A stretch of 64,000 nt of DNA, taken from Sinorhizobium fredii (GTDB taxonomy: Bacteria; Pseudomonadota; Alphaproteobacteria; Rhizobiales; Rhizobiaceae). The notes below the pieces were generated by a model. The model was not told where the DNA came from and made no database searches. It saw nothing but the letters and a program-made list of their open reading frames with translations. Each line of letters opens with the position of its first letter. The first letter of the stretch is position 1. The stretch lies in contig NZ_CP024307.1 in NCBI RefSeq assembly GCF_002944405.1, positions 3,843,001 through 3,907,000 of the forward strand. The letters run 5' to 3'. The position numbers and the translations under genes are program-made. Positions 29,500 to 39,032 of the stretch are shown in pieces.

Positions 29500-29769
29500 T
29501 TTCCTAATCGTGAAAAAACGTGCATGAATCGCTTTAAACGTGAGTACCAGTCTTGCCGTGCAGTTTCAACCTTGGATCATTGGGAACAGGCACGCCGCCT
29601 GAAGGTTCTAATGGGGTCCGTTCCGGCGGCGGACGGTTCGCCTGAGAAAATATTCTACCGAACCGGCTGGGGATTGGTCTTTTATGCGCTCTGGCGGCCT
29701 GGATTTTGTGCGAGTCTCGCCCGCAATCCGGATGACGGGCCGGAGAACAACAAAGATGGAAACAAGACA

Positions 29770-30543
29770 ATGAAGCTCCTTCCGACACTTTTCGCTGCCG
29801 CCCTGCTGCAACTTGCCGCCTTTGCGCCGGCCGAGGCAGGGTCGAATCTCGACGACATCAAATCGGCCGGCGTGCTGAAGATCGGCACCGAGGGCACCTA
29901 TGCCCCCTTCACCTATCATGATGCGAACGGCACGCTCGTTGGCTTTGACGTCGAGATCGGCCAGGCGGTCGCCGAGCGCCTCGGCGTCAAGGCCGAGTTC
30001 CTCGAAGGCAAGTGGGACGGCCTGATCGCCGGCCTCGACGCCAACCGCTACGACACCGTCATCAATCAGGTCGGCATTACCGAGGAACGCAAGAAGAAAT
30101 ACGACTTTTCCGAGCCCTATATCGCTTCCAAGGCGGTGCTGATCGTCAAGGCCGACAACGAGGAGATCAAGGACTTCCCCGACTTGAAGGGCAAGAAGTC
30201 GGCCCAATCGCTGACCAGCAACTTCGGCAAGCTTGCGCAAGCCTCGGGCGCCGAGCTCGTCGGCACCGACGGCTTCGACCAGTCGATCCAGCTCGTCTTG
30301 ACCGGCCGCGCCGACGCGACCATCAACGACAGCCTGTCCTTCCTCGACTTCAAGAAGCAAAAGCCGGACGCCCCCGTGAAGGTCGCTGCCGAGCAGGCCG
30401 ATGCCGACTATTCGGGCATCATCATCCGCAAGGGCGAACCGGAGCTGCTCGAAGCCATCAACAAGGCGCTCAACGAAATCAAGGCCGACGGCACCTACGA
30501 GAAAATCTCGCAGAAATATTTCGGCGCTAACGTGTCCAAGTAG
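29770..30543 (+). CDS. Polar amino acid ABC transporter, periplasmic binding protein
   Basis: 257 residues with a signal peptide ending at about residue 20 (APAEAG). The mature start DDIKSAGVLKIGTEGTYAPFTYHDANGTLVGFDVEIGQAVAERLGVKAEF is the type-2 solute-binding fold of the lysine-arginine-ornithine/cystine family, and NQVGITEERKKKYDFSEPYI is the family signature. The closest pattern I recognise is the cystine-type FliY/TcyJ group, but ligand choice cannot be decided from sequence. First gene of a three-gene importer. I start at 29770, directly before the signal peptide, rather than at an in-frame ATG 246 bases upstream. Confidence 0.92.
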   Translation: MKLLPTLFAAALLQLAAFAPAEAGSNLDDIKSAGVLKIGTEGTYAPFTYHDANGTLVGFDVEIGQAVAERLGVKAEFLEGKWDGLIAGLDANRYDTVINQVGITEERKKKYDFSEPYIASKAVLIVKADNEEIKDFPDLKGKKSAQSLTSNFGKLAQASGAELVGTDGFDQSIQLVLTGRADATINDSLSFLDFKKQKPDAPVKVAAEQADADYSGIIIRKGEPELLEAINKALNEIKADGTYEKISQKYFGANVSK

Positions 30544-30632
30544 CGCCGGCGAGCGGAAAGGCGCTTCCCACTTTTCCTGATCTCGCCCTATGAGTTACGA
30601 TCCGTTCCGGCCCCGGAGCGGATCCGCGCGTC

Positions 30633-31328
30633 TTGAAAGGCTTCCCCTTGCCCAACTGGCTGAACCTCATGGCGGAATCGCTGCCGACCCTGCTTTGGGC
30701 CGGCTTGATCTTCACGGTGCCGCTGACCCTGCTCTCCTTCGTTCTCGGGCTGCTGCTGGGCCTCGTCACCGCCATCGTCAGGCTGTTCGCACCGGCGCCC
30801 CTCGTCGCCGTGGCGCGCTTCTATGTCTGGGTAATCCGCGGCACGCCGCTGCTCGTTCAGCTTTTCGTCATCTTCTACGGCCTGCCGAGCCTCGGCATAT
30901 TGCTCGACGCCTTTCCGGCGGCGCTGATCGGCTTCACGCTGAACATCGGCGCCTACACGTCCGAGATCATTCGTGCGGTGATCTCCTCCGTGCCGCGCGG
31001 GCAATGGGAAGCCGCCTATTCGATCGGGATGAGCTGGAGCCAGGCGATGCGCCGGACAATCCTGCCGCAGGCGGGCCGCGTTGCCGTGCCGCCGCTGTCG
31101 AACACCTTCATATCGCTGGTCAAGGACACCTCGCTCGCCGCGGCGATCACCGTACCGGAGCTCTTCCAGACGGCGCAGCGCATCGTCGCCACGACCTATG
31201 AACCCCTGATCCTCTATATCGAGGCAGCGCTGATCTATCTTGTGATGAGTTCCGTGCTTTCCGCTCTCCAGGTGAGGCTGGAGAAACGCTTCGCCCGCTA
31301 TGGCGGTTTCCTGGAGGCGCGCGCATGA
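30633..31328 (+). CDS. Amino acid ABC transporter permease
   Basis: 231-residue His/Glu/Gln/Arg/opine-family permease with five predicted helices and the EAA loop (GQWEAAYSIGMSWSQAMRRTILPQAGRVAVPPLSN). ARFYVWVIRGTPLLVQLFVIFYGLP is the characteristic early motif. The start is uncertain: TTG at 30633 gives MKGFPLPNWLNLMAES, while an ATG at 30669 would begin at MAES; neither has a strong SD. Only one permease gene is present, so the transporter probably works as a permease homodimer. It overlaps the ATPase gene by four bases. Confidence 0.92.
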   Translation: MKGFPLPNWLNLMAESLPTLLWAGLIFTVPLTLLSFVLGLLLGLVTAIVRLFAPAPLVAVARFYVWVIRGTPLLVQLFVIFYGLPSLGILLDAFPAALIGFTLNIGAYTSEIIRAVISSVPRGQWEAAYSIGMSWSQAMRRTILPQAGRVAVPPLSNTFISLVKDTSLAAAITVPELFQTAQRIVATTYEPLILYIEAALIYLVMSSVLSALQVRLEKRFARYGGFLEARA

Positions 31329-32086
31329 TCGAGCTCACGCACATCGTAAAGCGCTTCGGCACCAACGCGGTCCTGAACGACATCAGCGTCAGCCTGGCGG
31401 AAGGAACCGTCACAGCCTTGGTAGGCCCCTCCGGCGGCGGCAAGAGCACGCTTCTGCGCTGCGTCAACCTGTTGGAAATCCCGACCAGCGGCGCAATCCG
31501 CCTCGGCGACGAGCGGCTTGACTTCGCCCCCGGCCGCAAGGTCGGCTGGCAGGCGATCCAGCGGCTGCGCCGGCAGACCGGCATGGTGTTCCAGAACTTC
31601 CAGCTCTTCCCGCACCAGACCGCCCTCGGCAACGTCATGGAAGGCCTCGTCACCGTTCTCAAATGGCCGGCCGACCGGGCCCGCACCCGGGCGCTCGAAC
31701 TCCTCGAAAAGGTCGGCATGGCCCACAAGGCCGATGCCTGGCCGGCGACGCTCTCCGGCGGCCAGCAGCAGCGCGTGGCAATCGCCCGGGCGCTCGCCCC
31801 CTCGCCGCGCGTTCTCCTCTGCGACGAGCCGACCTCTGCGCTCGACCCGGAATTGGCGGAAGAAGTGGTGGAGGTGCTCAGCCGCCTCGCGCGCGAAGGC
31901 ACGACGATGATCATGGCCACCCACGACCTCCGCCTCGCCTCCCGCGTCGCCGATCACGTCGTCTTCCTCGACGCCGGCGTCGTCGTCGAAAGCGGCCCGC
32001 CGCGCAAGATTTTTTCGACGCCAGAGCGGGAGCGCACGAAAAGGTTCATCGCCTCGCTCAGTGCGCCGATGAGCTATGATATCTGA
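31325..32086 (+). CDS. Amino acid ABC transporter ATP-binding protein
   Basis: 253-residue ATPase with Walker A GPSGGGKST at about 32-40, Q-loop GMVFQNFQLFPHQT, signature LSGGQQQRVAIARAL, Walker B VLLCDEPTSALDPEL and H-loop MATHDLRLA. GMVFQNFQLFPH is typical of polar amino acid importers. The ATG overlaps the permease stop (ATGA). Last gene of the unit; the inverted repeat at 32167-32312 follows. Confidence 0.95.
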   Translation: MIELTHIVKRFGTNAVLNDISVSLAEGTVTALVGPSGGGKSTLLRCVNLLEIPTSGAIRLGDERLDFAPGRKVGWQAIQRLRRQTGMVFQNFQLFPHQTALGNVMEGLVTVLKWPADRARTRALELLEKVGMAHKADAWPATLSGGQQQRVAIARALAPSPRVLLCDEPTSALDPELAEEVVEVLSRLAREGTTMIMATHDLRLASRVADHVVFLDAGVVVESGPPRKIFSTPERERTKRFIASLSAPMSYDI

Positions 32087-32166
32087 GAGAATGTTCGCCG
32101 TGACGACGGCTTTCCCATGGCACGGCTGCGCGCACGCTTAGCAGGGAGGGCATCTCCCCTCTCCAT

Positions 32167-32312
32167 CGTCATCCTCGGGCTTGACCCGAGGATCCACACG
32201 CAAGCATCCGGTCCATCGCGTTCCGAACCCAGTCGCAAGGGTCCTGCGTGTGGACCGCTCCGTGAAGGTTGCAGCTCGTGCATGGATCCTCGGGTCAAGC
32301 CCGAGGATGACG
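32167..32312. repeat. Perfect 30-base inverted repeat with nested hairpins
   Basis: Left arm 32167-32196 and right arm 32283-32312 are exact reverse complements. Each arm also contains an internal palindrome CCTCGGGCTTGACCCGAGG. Inside the loop CCACACGCA and TGCGTGTGG pair as well. The core (ATCCTCGGGTCAAGCCCGAG) is a dispersed intergenic element I recognise from many alphaproteobacteria. Confidence 0.9.
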
Positions 32313-32364
32313 ACGGGGGAAGCTGGGCTCCGCTGCAGACCGTTGCCACCTTCGCCTTACAGCA

Positions 32365-32400
32365 AATACAAACGGCCGGATCACTCCGGCCGTTTGTATT
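32365..32400 (-). terminator. Strong hairpin terminator between ABC transporter and pyc
   Basis: Sixteen-base perfect stem AATACAAACGGCCGGA / TCCGGCCGTTTGTATT with a TCAC loop, 16 bases after the pyc stop. It is close to symmetric and may work for both convergent transcripts. The U-tract is partly in the stem. Confidence 0.85.
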
Positions 32401-32415
32401 GAAGGGTTGCCCCTA

Positions 32416-35400
32416 TCAGCCAAACACCACCAGCAGATCCTTGGCATCGATCTGATCGCCGGCCCGGACCAGCACCTCGGCAACGACGCCATCCTTCTCG
32501 GCGTGCAGCGCCGTCTCCATCTTCATCGCCTCGATGGAGAGCAGCACGTCGCCGGCCTTGACCGGCTGGCCGGGGTGAACCGCGACGGTCGAGATGACGC
32601 CCGGCATCGGCGCGCCGAGATGGGCGGCGTTGCCGGCTTCGGCCTTGCGGCGGATGGCGGCGGAAGCGCCACGGTTGCGGTCCGGCACCTTGATCGAGCG
32701 CGGCTGGCCGTTCAGTTCGAAGAACATCTTTACCATGCCCTTCTCGTCAATCTCGCCCTGCGCCTGGTTGAGGATGACCAGCGTCTTGCCCTTCTCGATA
32801 TCGGCGAAGAGCTCCTCGCCCGGCGCCATGCCGTAGAAATAGGCGGGCGTCGGCAGCACGCTGACCGGACCATAGGTCTCGCAGGCCTGCGTATAGTCGG
32901 TGAAGACCTTCGGATACATCAGGTAGGAAGCGAACTCGAAGTCATCGACGCTGCGGCCGAGCTTCTCCTCGATCGTCTTGCGTTCCGCGTCGAGATCGGC
33001 CGGCGGCAGCAGCGAACCCGGCACCGCCGTATAGGGCGCCTCGCCCTTCAGCGCCTTCTTCTGCAGCGCCTCCGGCCAGCCGCCCGGCGGCTGACCGAGG
33101 TCGCCCTTCAGCATCGACACGACCGAATCCGGGAAGGCGATGTCCTTCGCCGGGTTCTCGACGTCGGCAACCGTCAGGTCCTGGGAGACCATCATCAGCG
33201 CCATGTCACCGACCACCTTCGAGGACGGCGTCACCTTGACGATGTCGCCGAACATCTGGTTGGCGTCGGCATAGGCCTGCGCCACCTCGTGCCAGCGGGT
33301 CTCGAGGCCGAGCGAGCGGGCCTGTTCCTTCAAATTGGTGAACTGGCCGCCGGGCATTTCGTGCAGGTAGACTTCAGAGGCCGGCCCCTTGAGGTCGCTC
33401 TCGAAGGCCGCATATTGGTGGCGCACCGCTTCCCAGTAGAACGAGATGCGGCGGATCCACTCCGGGTTCAGCCCGGGGTCGCGCTCGGAGCCCGACAGCG
33501 CCTCGACGATCGAGCCGAGGCAGGGCTGCGAGGTGTTGCCGGAAAGCGCATCCATCGCCGCGTCGACGATATCGGCGCCGGACTCGACCGCCGCCAGCAC
33601 CGTCGCGGCGGCGATGCCGGACGTGTCGTGCGTGTGGAAGTGGATCGGCAGGTCGGTCGCGTCCTTCAGTGCCTTGAACAGCACCCGGGCGGCGGCCGGC
33701 TTCAGGAGACCGGCCATGTCCTTGACGGCGATGATATGGGCGCCGGCCTTCTCCAGCTCCGCCGCGAGATCGGTATAGTATTTGAGGTCGTATTTTGGCC
33801 GGGCGGAATTCAAAATGTCGCCGGTGTAGCAGATCGCCGCCTCGCAGATCTTGTTCTCCTCGGCGACCGCATCCATCGAGACGCGCATGTTGTCGACCCA
33901 GTTCAGGCAGTCAAAGACGCGGAACACGTCGATGCCGCCCTTGGCCGCCTGGCGAACGAAGTATTTGACGACATTGTCCGGATAGTTCTTGTAGCCGACG
34001 CCGTTGGCGCCGCGCAGCAGCATCTGCAGGAGCAGGTTCGGCGCGCCCTCGCGCACCATCGCCAGCCGCTCCCACGGGTCCTCGGTCAGAAAGCGCATCG
34101 ACACGTCGAAGGTGGCGCCGCCCCAGCATTCGAGCGAAAACAGGTTCGGCAGCGCCCTTGCATAAGTGCCGGCGATCCGGGCGATGTCATAGGTGCGCAT
34201 GCGCGTCGCCAAGAGCGACTGATGGCCGTCGCGCATGGTCGTGTCCGTCAGCAGCACCTGCGGCTGCGCCTTCACCCATTCGGCGAATTTCTTCGGCCCG
34301 AGCGCGTCGAGCTTCTGCTTGGTGCCGGGCTTCGCCTCGCCATTGATGAACGGCACGACCGGGGCGGCGATATCGTCGTTCGGCTTCGGCCGGCCCTTCG
34401 CCTCCGGATGGCCGTTGACGGTGACGTCGGCGAGGTAGGTCAAGAGCTTGGTGGCGCGGTCCTGGCGCTTCACCTGCTGGAACAGCTCCGGCGTCGTGTC
34501 GATGAAGCGCGTCGTGTAGCTGTTGTCCTTGAACTTCGGGTGACCGATGATCGCCTCGAGGAAGGTGAGGTTGGTGGCGACGCCGCGGATGCGGAATTCG
34601 CGGAGCGCCCGGTTCATCCGCTGGATCGCCTCGTCCGGCTTCGGCGCCCAGGCGGTGACCTTTTCCAAAAGCGGATCGTAGTAGCGGGTGATCACCGCGC
34701 CGGAATAGGCGGTGCCGCCGTCAAGCCGGATGCCGAAGCCGGTGGCGCCGCGATAGGCGGTGATGCGGCCATAATCCGGGATGAAGTTCTGCTCCGGATC
34801 TTCCGTGGTGATGCGGCACTGCAGCGCATGGCCGTTGAGGCGGATGTCCTGCTGCTTCGGCACGCCCGATTCCGGCGTGCCGATGGCAAAGCCGTCGAGG
34901 ATGTGGATCTGCGCCTTGACGATATCGATGCCGGTGACGACCTCGGTCACCGTGTGCTCGACCTGGATGCGCGGATTGACCTCGATGAAGTAGAATTTGC
35001 CGGTGTCGGCATCCATCAGATACTCGACCGTGCCGGCGCCGATATAGTTCGTCGCCTCGGCGATCTTCAGCGAGTAATCAGCGAGTTCCTGGCGCTGGGC
35101 CTCGCTCAAGTAGGGCGCCGGGGCGCGCTCGACGACCTTCTGGTTGCGCCGTTGGATCGAGCAGTCGCGCTCGAAGAGGTGCACGACATTGCCGTGCGTA
35201 TCGCCGAGAATCTGGCTTTCGACGTGGCGAGCCCGCTCGACCAGCTTTTCCAGATAGACCTCGTCCTTGCCGAACGCGGCCTTGGCCTCGCGCTTGGCCT
35301 CGGTCACCTCGCGGATCAGGTCCTTGGGGTCGCGGATCGCCCGCATGCCGCGGCCGCCGCCGCCCCAGGAGGCCTTCAGCATCACCGGATAGCCGATCTC

Positions 35401-35871
35401 ATCCGCAAGCCGCTTGATCTCGTCGGGATCGTCGGGCAACGGCTCGGTCGCCGGCACGACCGGCACGCCGATGGAGATCGCCAGGTTGCGGGCCGCCACC
35501 TTGTTGCCGAGCTGGCGCATCGTCTCCGGCTTCGGTCCGATGAAGGTGATGCCGTTTGCGGCACAGGCCTCGGCGAATTCCGGGCTTTCCGACAAGAGCC
35601 CGTAGCCCGGATGGATGGCGTCGGCGCCCGACAGCTTGGCGACGCGGATCACCTCGTCGATCGACAGATAACTCTCGATCGGCCCGAGGTCGCGGGCAAG
35701 ATGCGGGCCGCGTCCGACCTGATAGCTCTCGTCCGCCTTGAAACGGTGCAGTGCCAGCTTGTCCTCCTCAGCCCATATCGCGACCGTTTTAAGCCCCAGC
35801 TCATTGGCCGCGCGGAAGACGCGGATGGCGATTTCGGAACGGTTGGCAACAAGGATCTTCGAAATGGACAA
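32416..35871 (-). CDS. pyc: Pyruvate carboxylase
   Basis: Biotin- and ATP-dependent carboxylation of pyruvate to oxaloacetate, the anaplerotic step during growth on sugars or pyruvate. 1151 residues in the single-chain alpha4 form: biotin carboxylase domain first (ISKILVANRSEIAIRVFRAANELG; ATP-grasp loop KASWGGGGRGMR; EVNPRIQVEHTVTE), then the carboxyltransferase TIM barrel (LTDTTMRDGHQSLLATRMR), the PYC/OADA domain and a C-terminal biotinyl domain with the biotin Lys in EAMKMETALH near residue 1117. Length agrees with the usual 1150. Monocistronic, with a strong terminator. S. meliloti and R. etli Pyc are of this type. Confidence 0.98.
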   Translation of the reverse strand: MSISKILVANRSEIAIRVFRAANELGLKTVAIWAEEDKLALHRFKADESYQVGRGPHLARDLGPIESYLSIDEVIRVAKLSGADAIHPGYGLLSESPEFAEACAANGITFIGPKPETMRQLGNKVAARNLAISIGVPVVPATEPLPDDPDEIKRLADEIGYPVMLKASWGGGGRGMRAIRDPKDLIREVTEAKREAKAAFGKDEVYLEKLVERARHVESQILGDTHGNVVHLFERDCSIQRRNQKVVERAPAPYLSEAQRQELADYSLKIAEATNYIGAGTVEYLMDADTGKFYFIEVNPRIQVEHTVTEVVTGIDIVKAQIHILDGFAIGTPESGVPKQQDIRLNGHALQCRITTEDPEQNFIPDYGRITAYRGATGFGIRLDGGTAYSGAVITRYYDPLLEKVTAWAPKPDEAIQRMNRALREFRIRGVATNLTFLEAIIGHPKFKDNSYTTRFIDTTPELFQQVKRQDRATKLLTYLADVTVNGHPEAKGRPKPNDDIAAPVVPFINGEAKPGTKQKLDALGPKKFAEWVKAQPQVLLTDTTMRDGHQSLLATRMRTYDIARIAGTYARALPNLFSLECWGGATFDVSMRFLTEDPWERLAMVREGAPNLLLQMLLRGANGVGYKNYPDNVVKYFVRQAAKGGIDVFRVFDCLNWVDNMRVSMDAVAEENKICEAAICYTGDILNSARPKYDLKYYTDLAAELEKAGAHIIAVKDMAGLLKPAAARVLFKALKDATDLPIHFHTHDTSGIAAATVLAAVESGADIVDAAMDALSGNTSQPCLGSIVEALSGSERDPGLNPEWIRRISFYWEAVRHQYAAFESDLKGPASEVYLHEMPGGQFTNLKEQARSLGLETRWHEVAQAYADANQMFGDIVKVTPSSKVVGDMALMMVSQDLTVADVENPAKDIAFPDSVVSMLKGDLGQPPGGWPEALQKKALKGEAPYTAVPGSLLPPADLDAERKTIEEKLGRSVDDFEFASYLMYPKVFTDYTQACETYGPVSVLPTPAYFYGMAPGEELFADIEKGKTLVILNQAQGEIDEKGMVKMFFELNGQPRSIKVPDRNRGASAAIRRKAEAGNAAHLGAPMPGVISTVAVHPGQPVKAGDVLLSIEAMKMETALHAEKDGVVAEVLVRAGDQIDAKDLLVVFG

Positions 35872-36055
35872 GTCGGACTCCTCATAGACTTGGAAACGCG
35901 GAATGCTGCACCCGCGAAAAGAACTATTAGCGAGTCAAGGAATGAAGTGCAATTTCAGATGCGACACGAAGCCTAACCCATTGGGTCATGGCGGAGCTTC
36001 GGATCGTACGGACAGTTCCAGAAGGAGTCTGGGGCGGCGATTTTTACTTGAGAAG

Positions 36056-36796
36056 CTAGGAGATCAGCCCCAGCCGGAAGGCGATGGCAACCGCGTGATG
36101 GCGGTTCTTCGCCTTCAGCTTTTCCTGGATGCCGTTCATGTACCAGTCGACCGTGTGGCTCGAAATGTCGAGCACCTTGCCGATGTCGTTGGAGGTCATG
36201 CCGTCGGCGAGATAGTTCAGCGCCTCCATTTCGCGCCGCGTCATCTGCACCTCGACGCGCGAGACGAGCTCCGCCATGATCTCCGGATCGGTCAGCTCGA
36301 GCAGTTTCCAGAACAGCCGCTTGGCGATCGCGTCGAAAAGGCTCAGTTCCACCGGGCTCAGATCAACCACCCGGCCGCCGACGGTCAGGTTGCCCATCAA
36401 CCCGCGCCGGCCGTGCACGGGAAAGATGTAGCCGTCGAAAAGCCCGTGATTGCGGGCCTCGACCATCATGCTTTCCATGCGTTTGCGGTGCGGGTCGGAG
36501 CGGAAGGCGACGAGCGTGTCGCGCCAGCGGAAGCCGCGCTGGGCGTGGCCGAGATAGCGGATCGTCGGGTCGATGACGACATATTTCTTGCGGATGTAGA
36601 TCTGCGGCCAACCCTCCGGCCATCGGCCGGCGAGCAGCAACCGCAGCGGGTTCTCGTGCGGCTTGGGCTGGCGCACGACGCCGTAAAAATCGAAGCCGCA
36701 GCGGTCGAGCAGCCGTTCGAACTCGGGCAGGATTTCCTCGCGCGTCTTCATCTCCTCCAGAAGCGCCAGAAACTGTACGAGCAACGTTATATTCAT
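36056..36796 (-). CDS. LuxR family transcriptional regulator (autoinducer-binding domain)
   Basis: 246 residues from ATG 36796. An N-terminal autoinducer-binding-like domain (about 1-165) shows the family pattern W/Y/D/P residues: FDFYGVV, GWPQIYIRKKYVVIDPTIRYL (the YxxxxYxxxDP motif) and FRWRD. The C-terminal LuxR helix-turn-helix (LTRREMEALNYLADGMTSNDIGKVLDISSHTVDWYMNGIQEKLKAKNRHHAVAIA pattern, about 180-240) binds DNA. No luxI-type synthase gene is present in the window, so it is a LuxR solo here. It is divergent from ndvA across 368 bases. Whether it binds an acyl-homoserine lactone is unknown. Confidence 0.9.
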   Translation of the reverse strand: MNITLLVQFLALLEEMKTREEILPEFERLLDRCGFDFYGVVRQPKPHENPLRLLLAGRWPEGWPQIYIRKKYVVIDPTIRYLGHAQRGFRWRDTLVAFRSDPHRKRMESMMVEARNHGLFDGYIFPVHGRRGLMGNLTVGGRVVDLSPVELSLFDAIAKRLFWKLLELTDPEIMAELVSRVEVQMTRREMEALNYLADGMTSNDIGKVLDISSHTVDWYMNGIQEKLKAKNRHHAVAIAFRLGLIS

Positions 36797-37164
36797 GGAA
36801 CACCCTGTGGTCGGAACGGACAGCGAGCGCTTGCGAATTCTTCTATGAACACGCCGTTCAGAAGCCATTCATGTTGCAACCGCGATAATTCTTCTTATCA
36901 CGCCCGGTCCTGTACGAAACCTGCAAAAAATCGGAGTCGTGGCAAGAGATTGCGAACGATGGATCGTCCACCAATTCCTCCCTTGGACCGGATGATCAAG
37001 CCGTCTGATTTGCCCGCTCCGCGTTTTCCGCAGGTTTTTCTCAAGGGCCGTCTCGCGCGGCTTTGTCGGTCTACCAGGGCAATCCTGCGCTGATCGGCAA
37101 GGGCGCAACGCAGTGCCGCAGGACTGTTGCGGCAGAAAATCCGATGCCCAGAAGGGGTGAGACA
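36797..37164. other. Divergent promoter region, luxR-type regulator and ndvA
   Basis: 368 bases containing both start regions. A direct repeat AATTCTTCT occurs at 36836-36844 and 36887-36895, about 51 bases apart (five helical turns), which could be paired regulator sites. I could not identify -35/-10 elements with confidence. Confidence 0.45.
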
Positions 37165-38922
37165 GTGTCTTTATTCCAGGTGTATGCAAGAGCGCTTCAG
37201 TATCTTGCTGTCCACAAATTTCGTGTCGGGGCGATCGTCATCGCCAATATCGTCCTGGCTGTCATCACGATCGCCGAACCCATCCTCTTCGGCCGTATCA
37301 TCGACGCGATCTCCACGCAGAAAGACGTCGCGCCGATGCTGCTTATGTGGGCCGGCTTCGGCGTCTTCAACACGATCGCCTTCGTGCTCGTCTCCCGCGG
37401 AGCCGACCGCCTTGCGCATGGCCGCCGGGCGACGCTGCTGACGGAAGCCTTCGGCCGAATCGTCTCCATGCCGCTCTCCTGGCATAGCCAGCGCGGCACC
37501 TCCAATGCGCTGCACACGCTGCTGCGTGCCTGCGAGACCCTCTTCGGCCTGTGGCTCGAATTCATGCGCCAGCACCTTGCGACCGCGGTGGCGCTCGTAC
37601 TGCTGGTGCCGACCGCCTTCGCCATGGACTTCCGCCTGTCGATGGTCCTCGTCGTGCTCGGCGCCGCCTATGTGCTGATCAGCAAGGCCGTGATGAAGCG
37701 CACGAAGGATGGCCAGGCTTCGGTCGAGAACCATTATCATACGGTCTTCTCTCACGTCTCCGACTCGATCAGCAACGTTTCCGTGGTTCACAGCTACAAC
37801 CGTATCGAAGCGGAAACGCGGGAACTCAAGAAGTTCACCGAGCGGCTCCTCTCCGCGCAGTTCCCGGTGCTTGACTGGTGGGCACTGGCGAGCGCACTCC
37901 ACCGCGTCGCCTCGACCATCTCGATGATGGCGATCCTCGTGATCGGCACCGTCCTGGTGCAGCGCGGCGAACTGGGCGTCGGCGAGGTCATCGCCTTCAT
38001 CGGCTTCGCCAACCTGCTGATCGGCCGTCTCGACCAGATGAAGGCCTTCGTGACGCAGATCTTCGAGGCGCGCGCCAAGCTCGAGGACTTCTACAAGCTC
38101 GAAGATTCGGTCCGCGAACGCGATGAACCGGCCGGCGCCCAGGAACTCACCCGCGTCGTCGGCGAAGTCGAGTTCCGCGACATCTCCTTCGACTTCGCCA
38201 ACTCCGCTCAGGGCGTGCGCAACGTCTCGTTCACGGCCAAGGCCGGCCAGACGGTCGCGATCGTCGGCCCGACCGGTGCTGGCAAGACAACGCTCGTCAA
38301 CCTGCTGCAGCGGGTCCATGAGCCGAAGCACGGCCAGATCCTGATCGACGGCGTCGATATCTCGACGGTGACGCGCAAGTCGCTGCGCCGTTCGATCGCC
38401 ACCGTCTTCCAGGACGCCGGCCTGATGAACCGCTCGATCGGCGACAACATCCGCCTCGGCCGCGAGGATGCTTCGCTGGAAGAAGTGATGGCCGCCGCCG
38501 AGGCTGCCGCCGCGAGCGACTTCATCGAAGGCCGCCTCAACGGCTACGACACGATGGTCGGCGAGCGCGGCAACCGGCTCTCCGGCGGCGAACGCCAGCG
38601 GATCGCCATTGCCCGCGCCATCCTCAAGAACGCGCCGATCCTGGTGCTCGACGAGGCGACCAGCGCGCTCGACGTGGAAACCGAGGCGCGCGTCAAGGAG
38701 GCGATCGATGCGCTGCGCAAGGACCGCACCACCTTCATCATCGCCCACCGCCTGTCGACGGTGCGCGAGGCCGACCTGGTAATCTTCATGGATCAAGGCC
38801 GGATCGTCGAAATGGGCGGCTTCAGCGAACTCAGCCAGAGCAACGGCCGCTTCGCGGCGCTGCTCAGGGCAAGCGGTATCCTGACGGACGAGGATGTCCG
38901 CAAGAGCCTCACGGCGGCGTGA
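37165..38922 (+). CDS. ndvA: Cyclic beta-1,2-glucan exporter, ABC transporter (NdvA/ChvA)
   Basis: Exports cyclic beta-1,2-glucan to the periplasm. About 585 residues as a half-transporter with six membrane helices fused to an ATPase, the same length as ChvA. The start SLFQVYARALQYLAVHKFRVGAIVIANIVLAVITIAEPILFGRIIDAI is the family signature. Walker A GPTGAGKTT near 369-377, signature [15 protein letters not shown] near 472, Walker B ILVLDEATSALD. I choose GTG at 37165 (GGGGTGAG just upstream), since the residues before it look non-coding. Mutants of ndvA in S. meliloti make empty nodules and have motility and osmoadaptation defects. Confidence 0.95.
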   Translation: MSLFQVYARALQYLAVHKFRVGAIVIANIVLAVITIAEPILFGRIIDAISTQKDVAPMLLMWAGFGVFNTIAFVLVSRGADRLAHGRRATLLTEAFGRIVSMPLSWHSQRGTSNALHTLLRACETLFGLWLEFMRQHLATAVALVLLVPTAFAMDFRLSMVLVVLGAAYVLISKAVMKRTKDGQASVENHYHTVFSHVSDSISNVSVVHSYNRIEAETRELKKFTERLLSAQFPVLDWWALASALHRVASTISMMAILVIGTVLVQRGELGVGEVIAFIGFANLLIGRLDQMKAFVTQIFEARAKLEDFYKLEDSVRERDEPAGAQELTRVVGEVEFRDISFDFANSAQGVRNVSFTAKAGQTVAIVGPTGAGKTTLVNLLQRVHEPKHGQILIDGVDISTVTRKSLRRSIATVFQDAGLMNRSIGDNIRLGREDASLEEVMAAAEAAAASDFIEGRLNGYDTMVGERGNRLSGGERQRIAIARAILKNAPILVLDEATSALDVETEARVKEAIDALRKDRTTFIIAHRLSTVREADLVIFMDQGRIVEMGGFSELSQSNGRFAALLRASGILTDEDVRKSLTAA

Positions 38923-38947
38923 CGCCCATCTTGCCTGCGAACAAACG

Positions 38948-38981
38948 AATGCCCCGGACCCGTTTCGGGGCATTTCCTTTT
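38948..38981 (+). terminator. Rho-independent terminator of ndvA
   Basis: Perfect stem AATGCCCCG / CGGGGCATT (38948-38956 with 38966-38974), nine-base loop, followed by TCCTTTT. About 25 bases after the ndvA stop. Confidence 0.85.
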
Positions 38982-39032
38982 GGGGCAATGCGATGGCCGC
39001 GGAAGGCGCATGTGCTTCTCGTCCGCGCGAGG

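Larger units (their letters stand above)
32087..32415. other. Intergenic region between the ABC transporter and pyc (convergent)
   Basis: About 330 bases between two convergent genes, made up largely of a 30-base inverted repeat pair and the long pyc terminator hairpin. No gene is visible. Confidence 0.7.

Noticed and set aside
29583-29607. Possible EcfG-type promoter GGAAC-N16-GGTT before the amino acid transporter
   Set aside because: The -10 part deviates (GGTT instead of CGTT) and no stress link is known for this transporter; kept only as a note.
32407-35976. Open frame of 1189 codons on the plus strand opposite pyc
   Set aside because: Antisense to a complete pyruvate carboxylase with every domain in place; the frame has no motif and arises from third-position GC bias.
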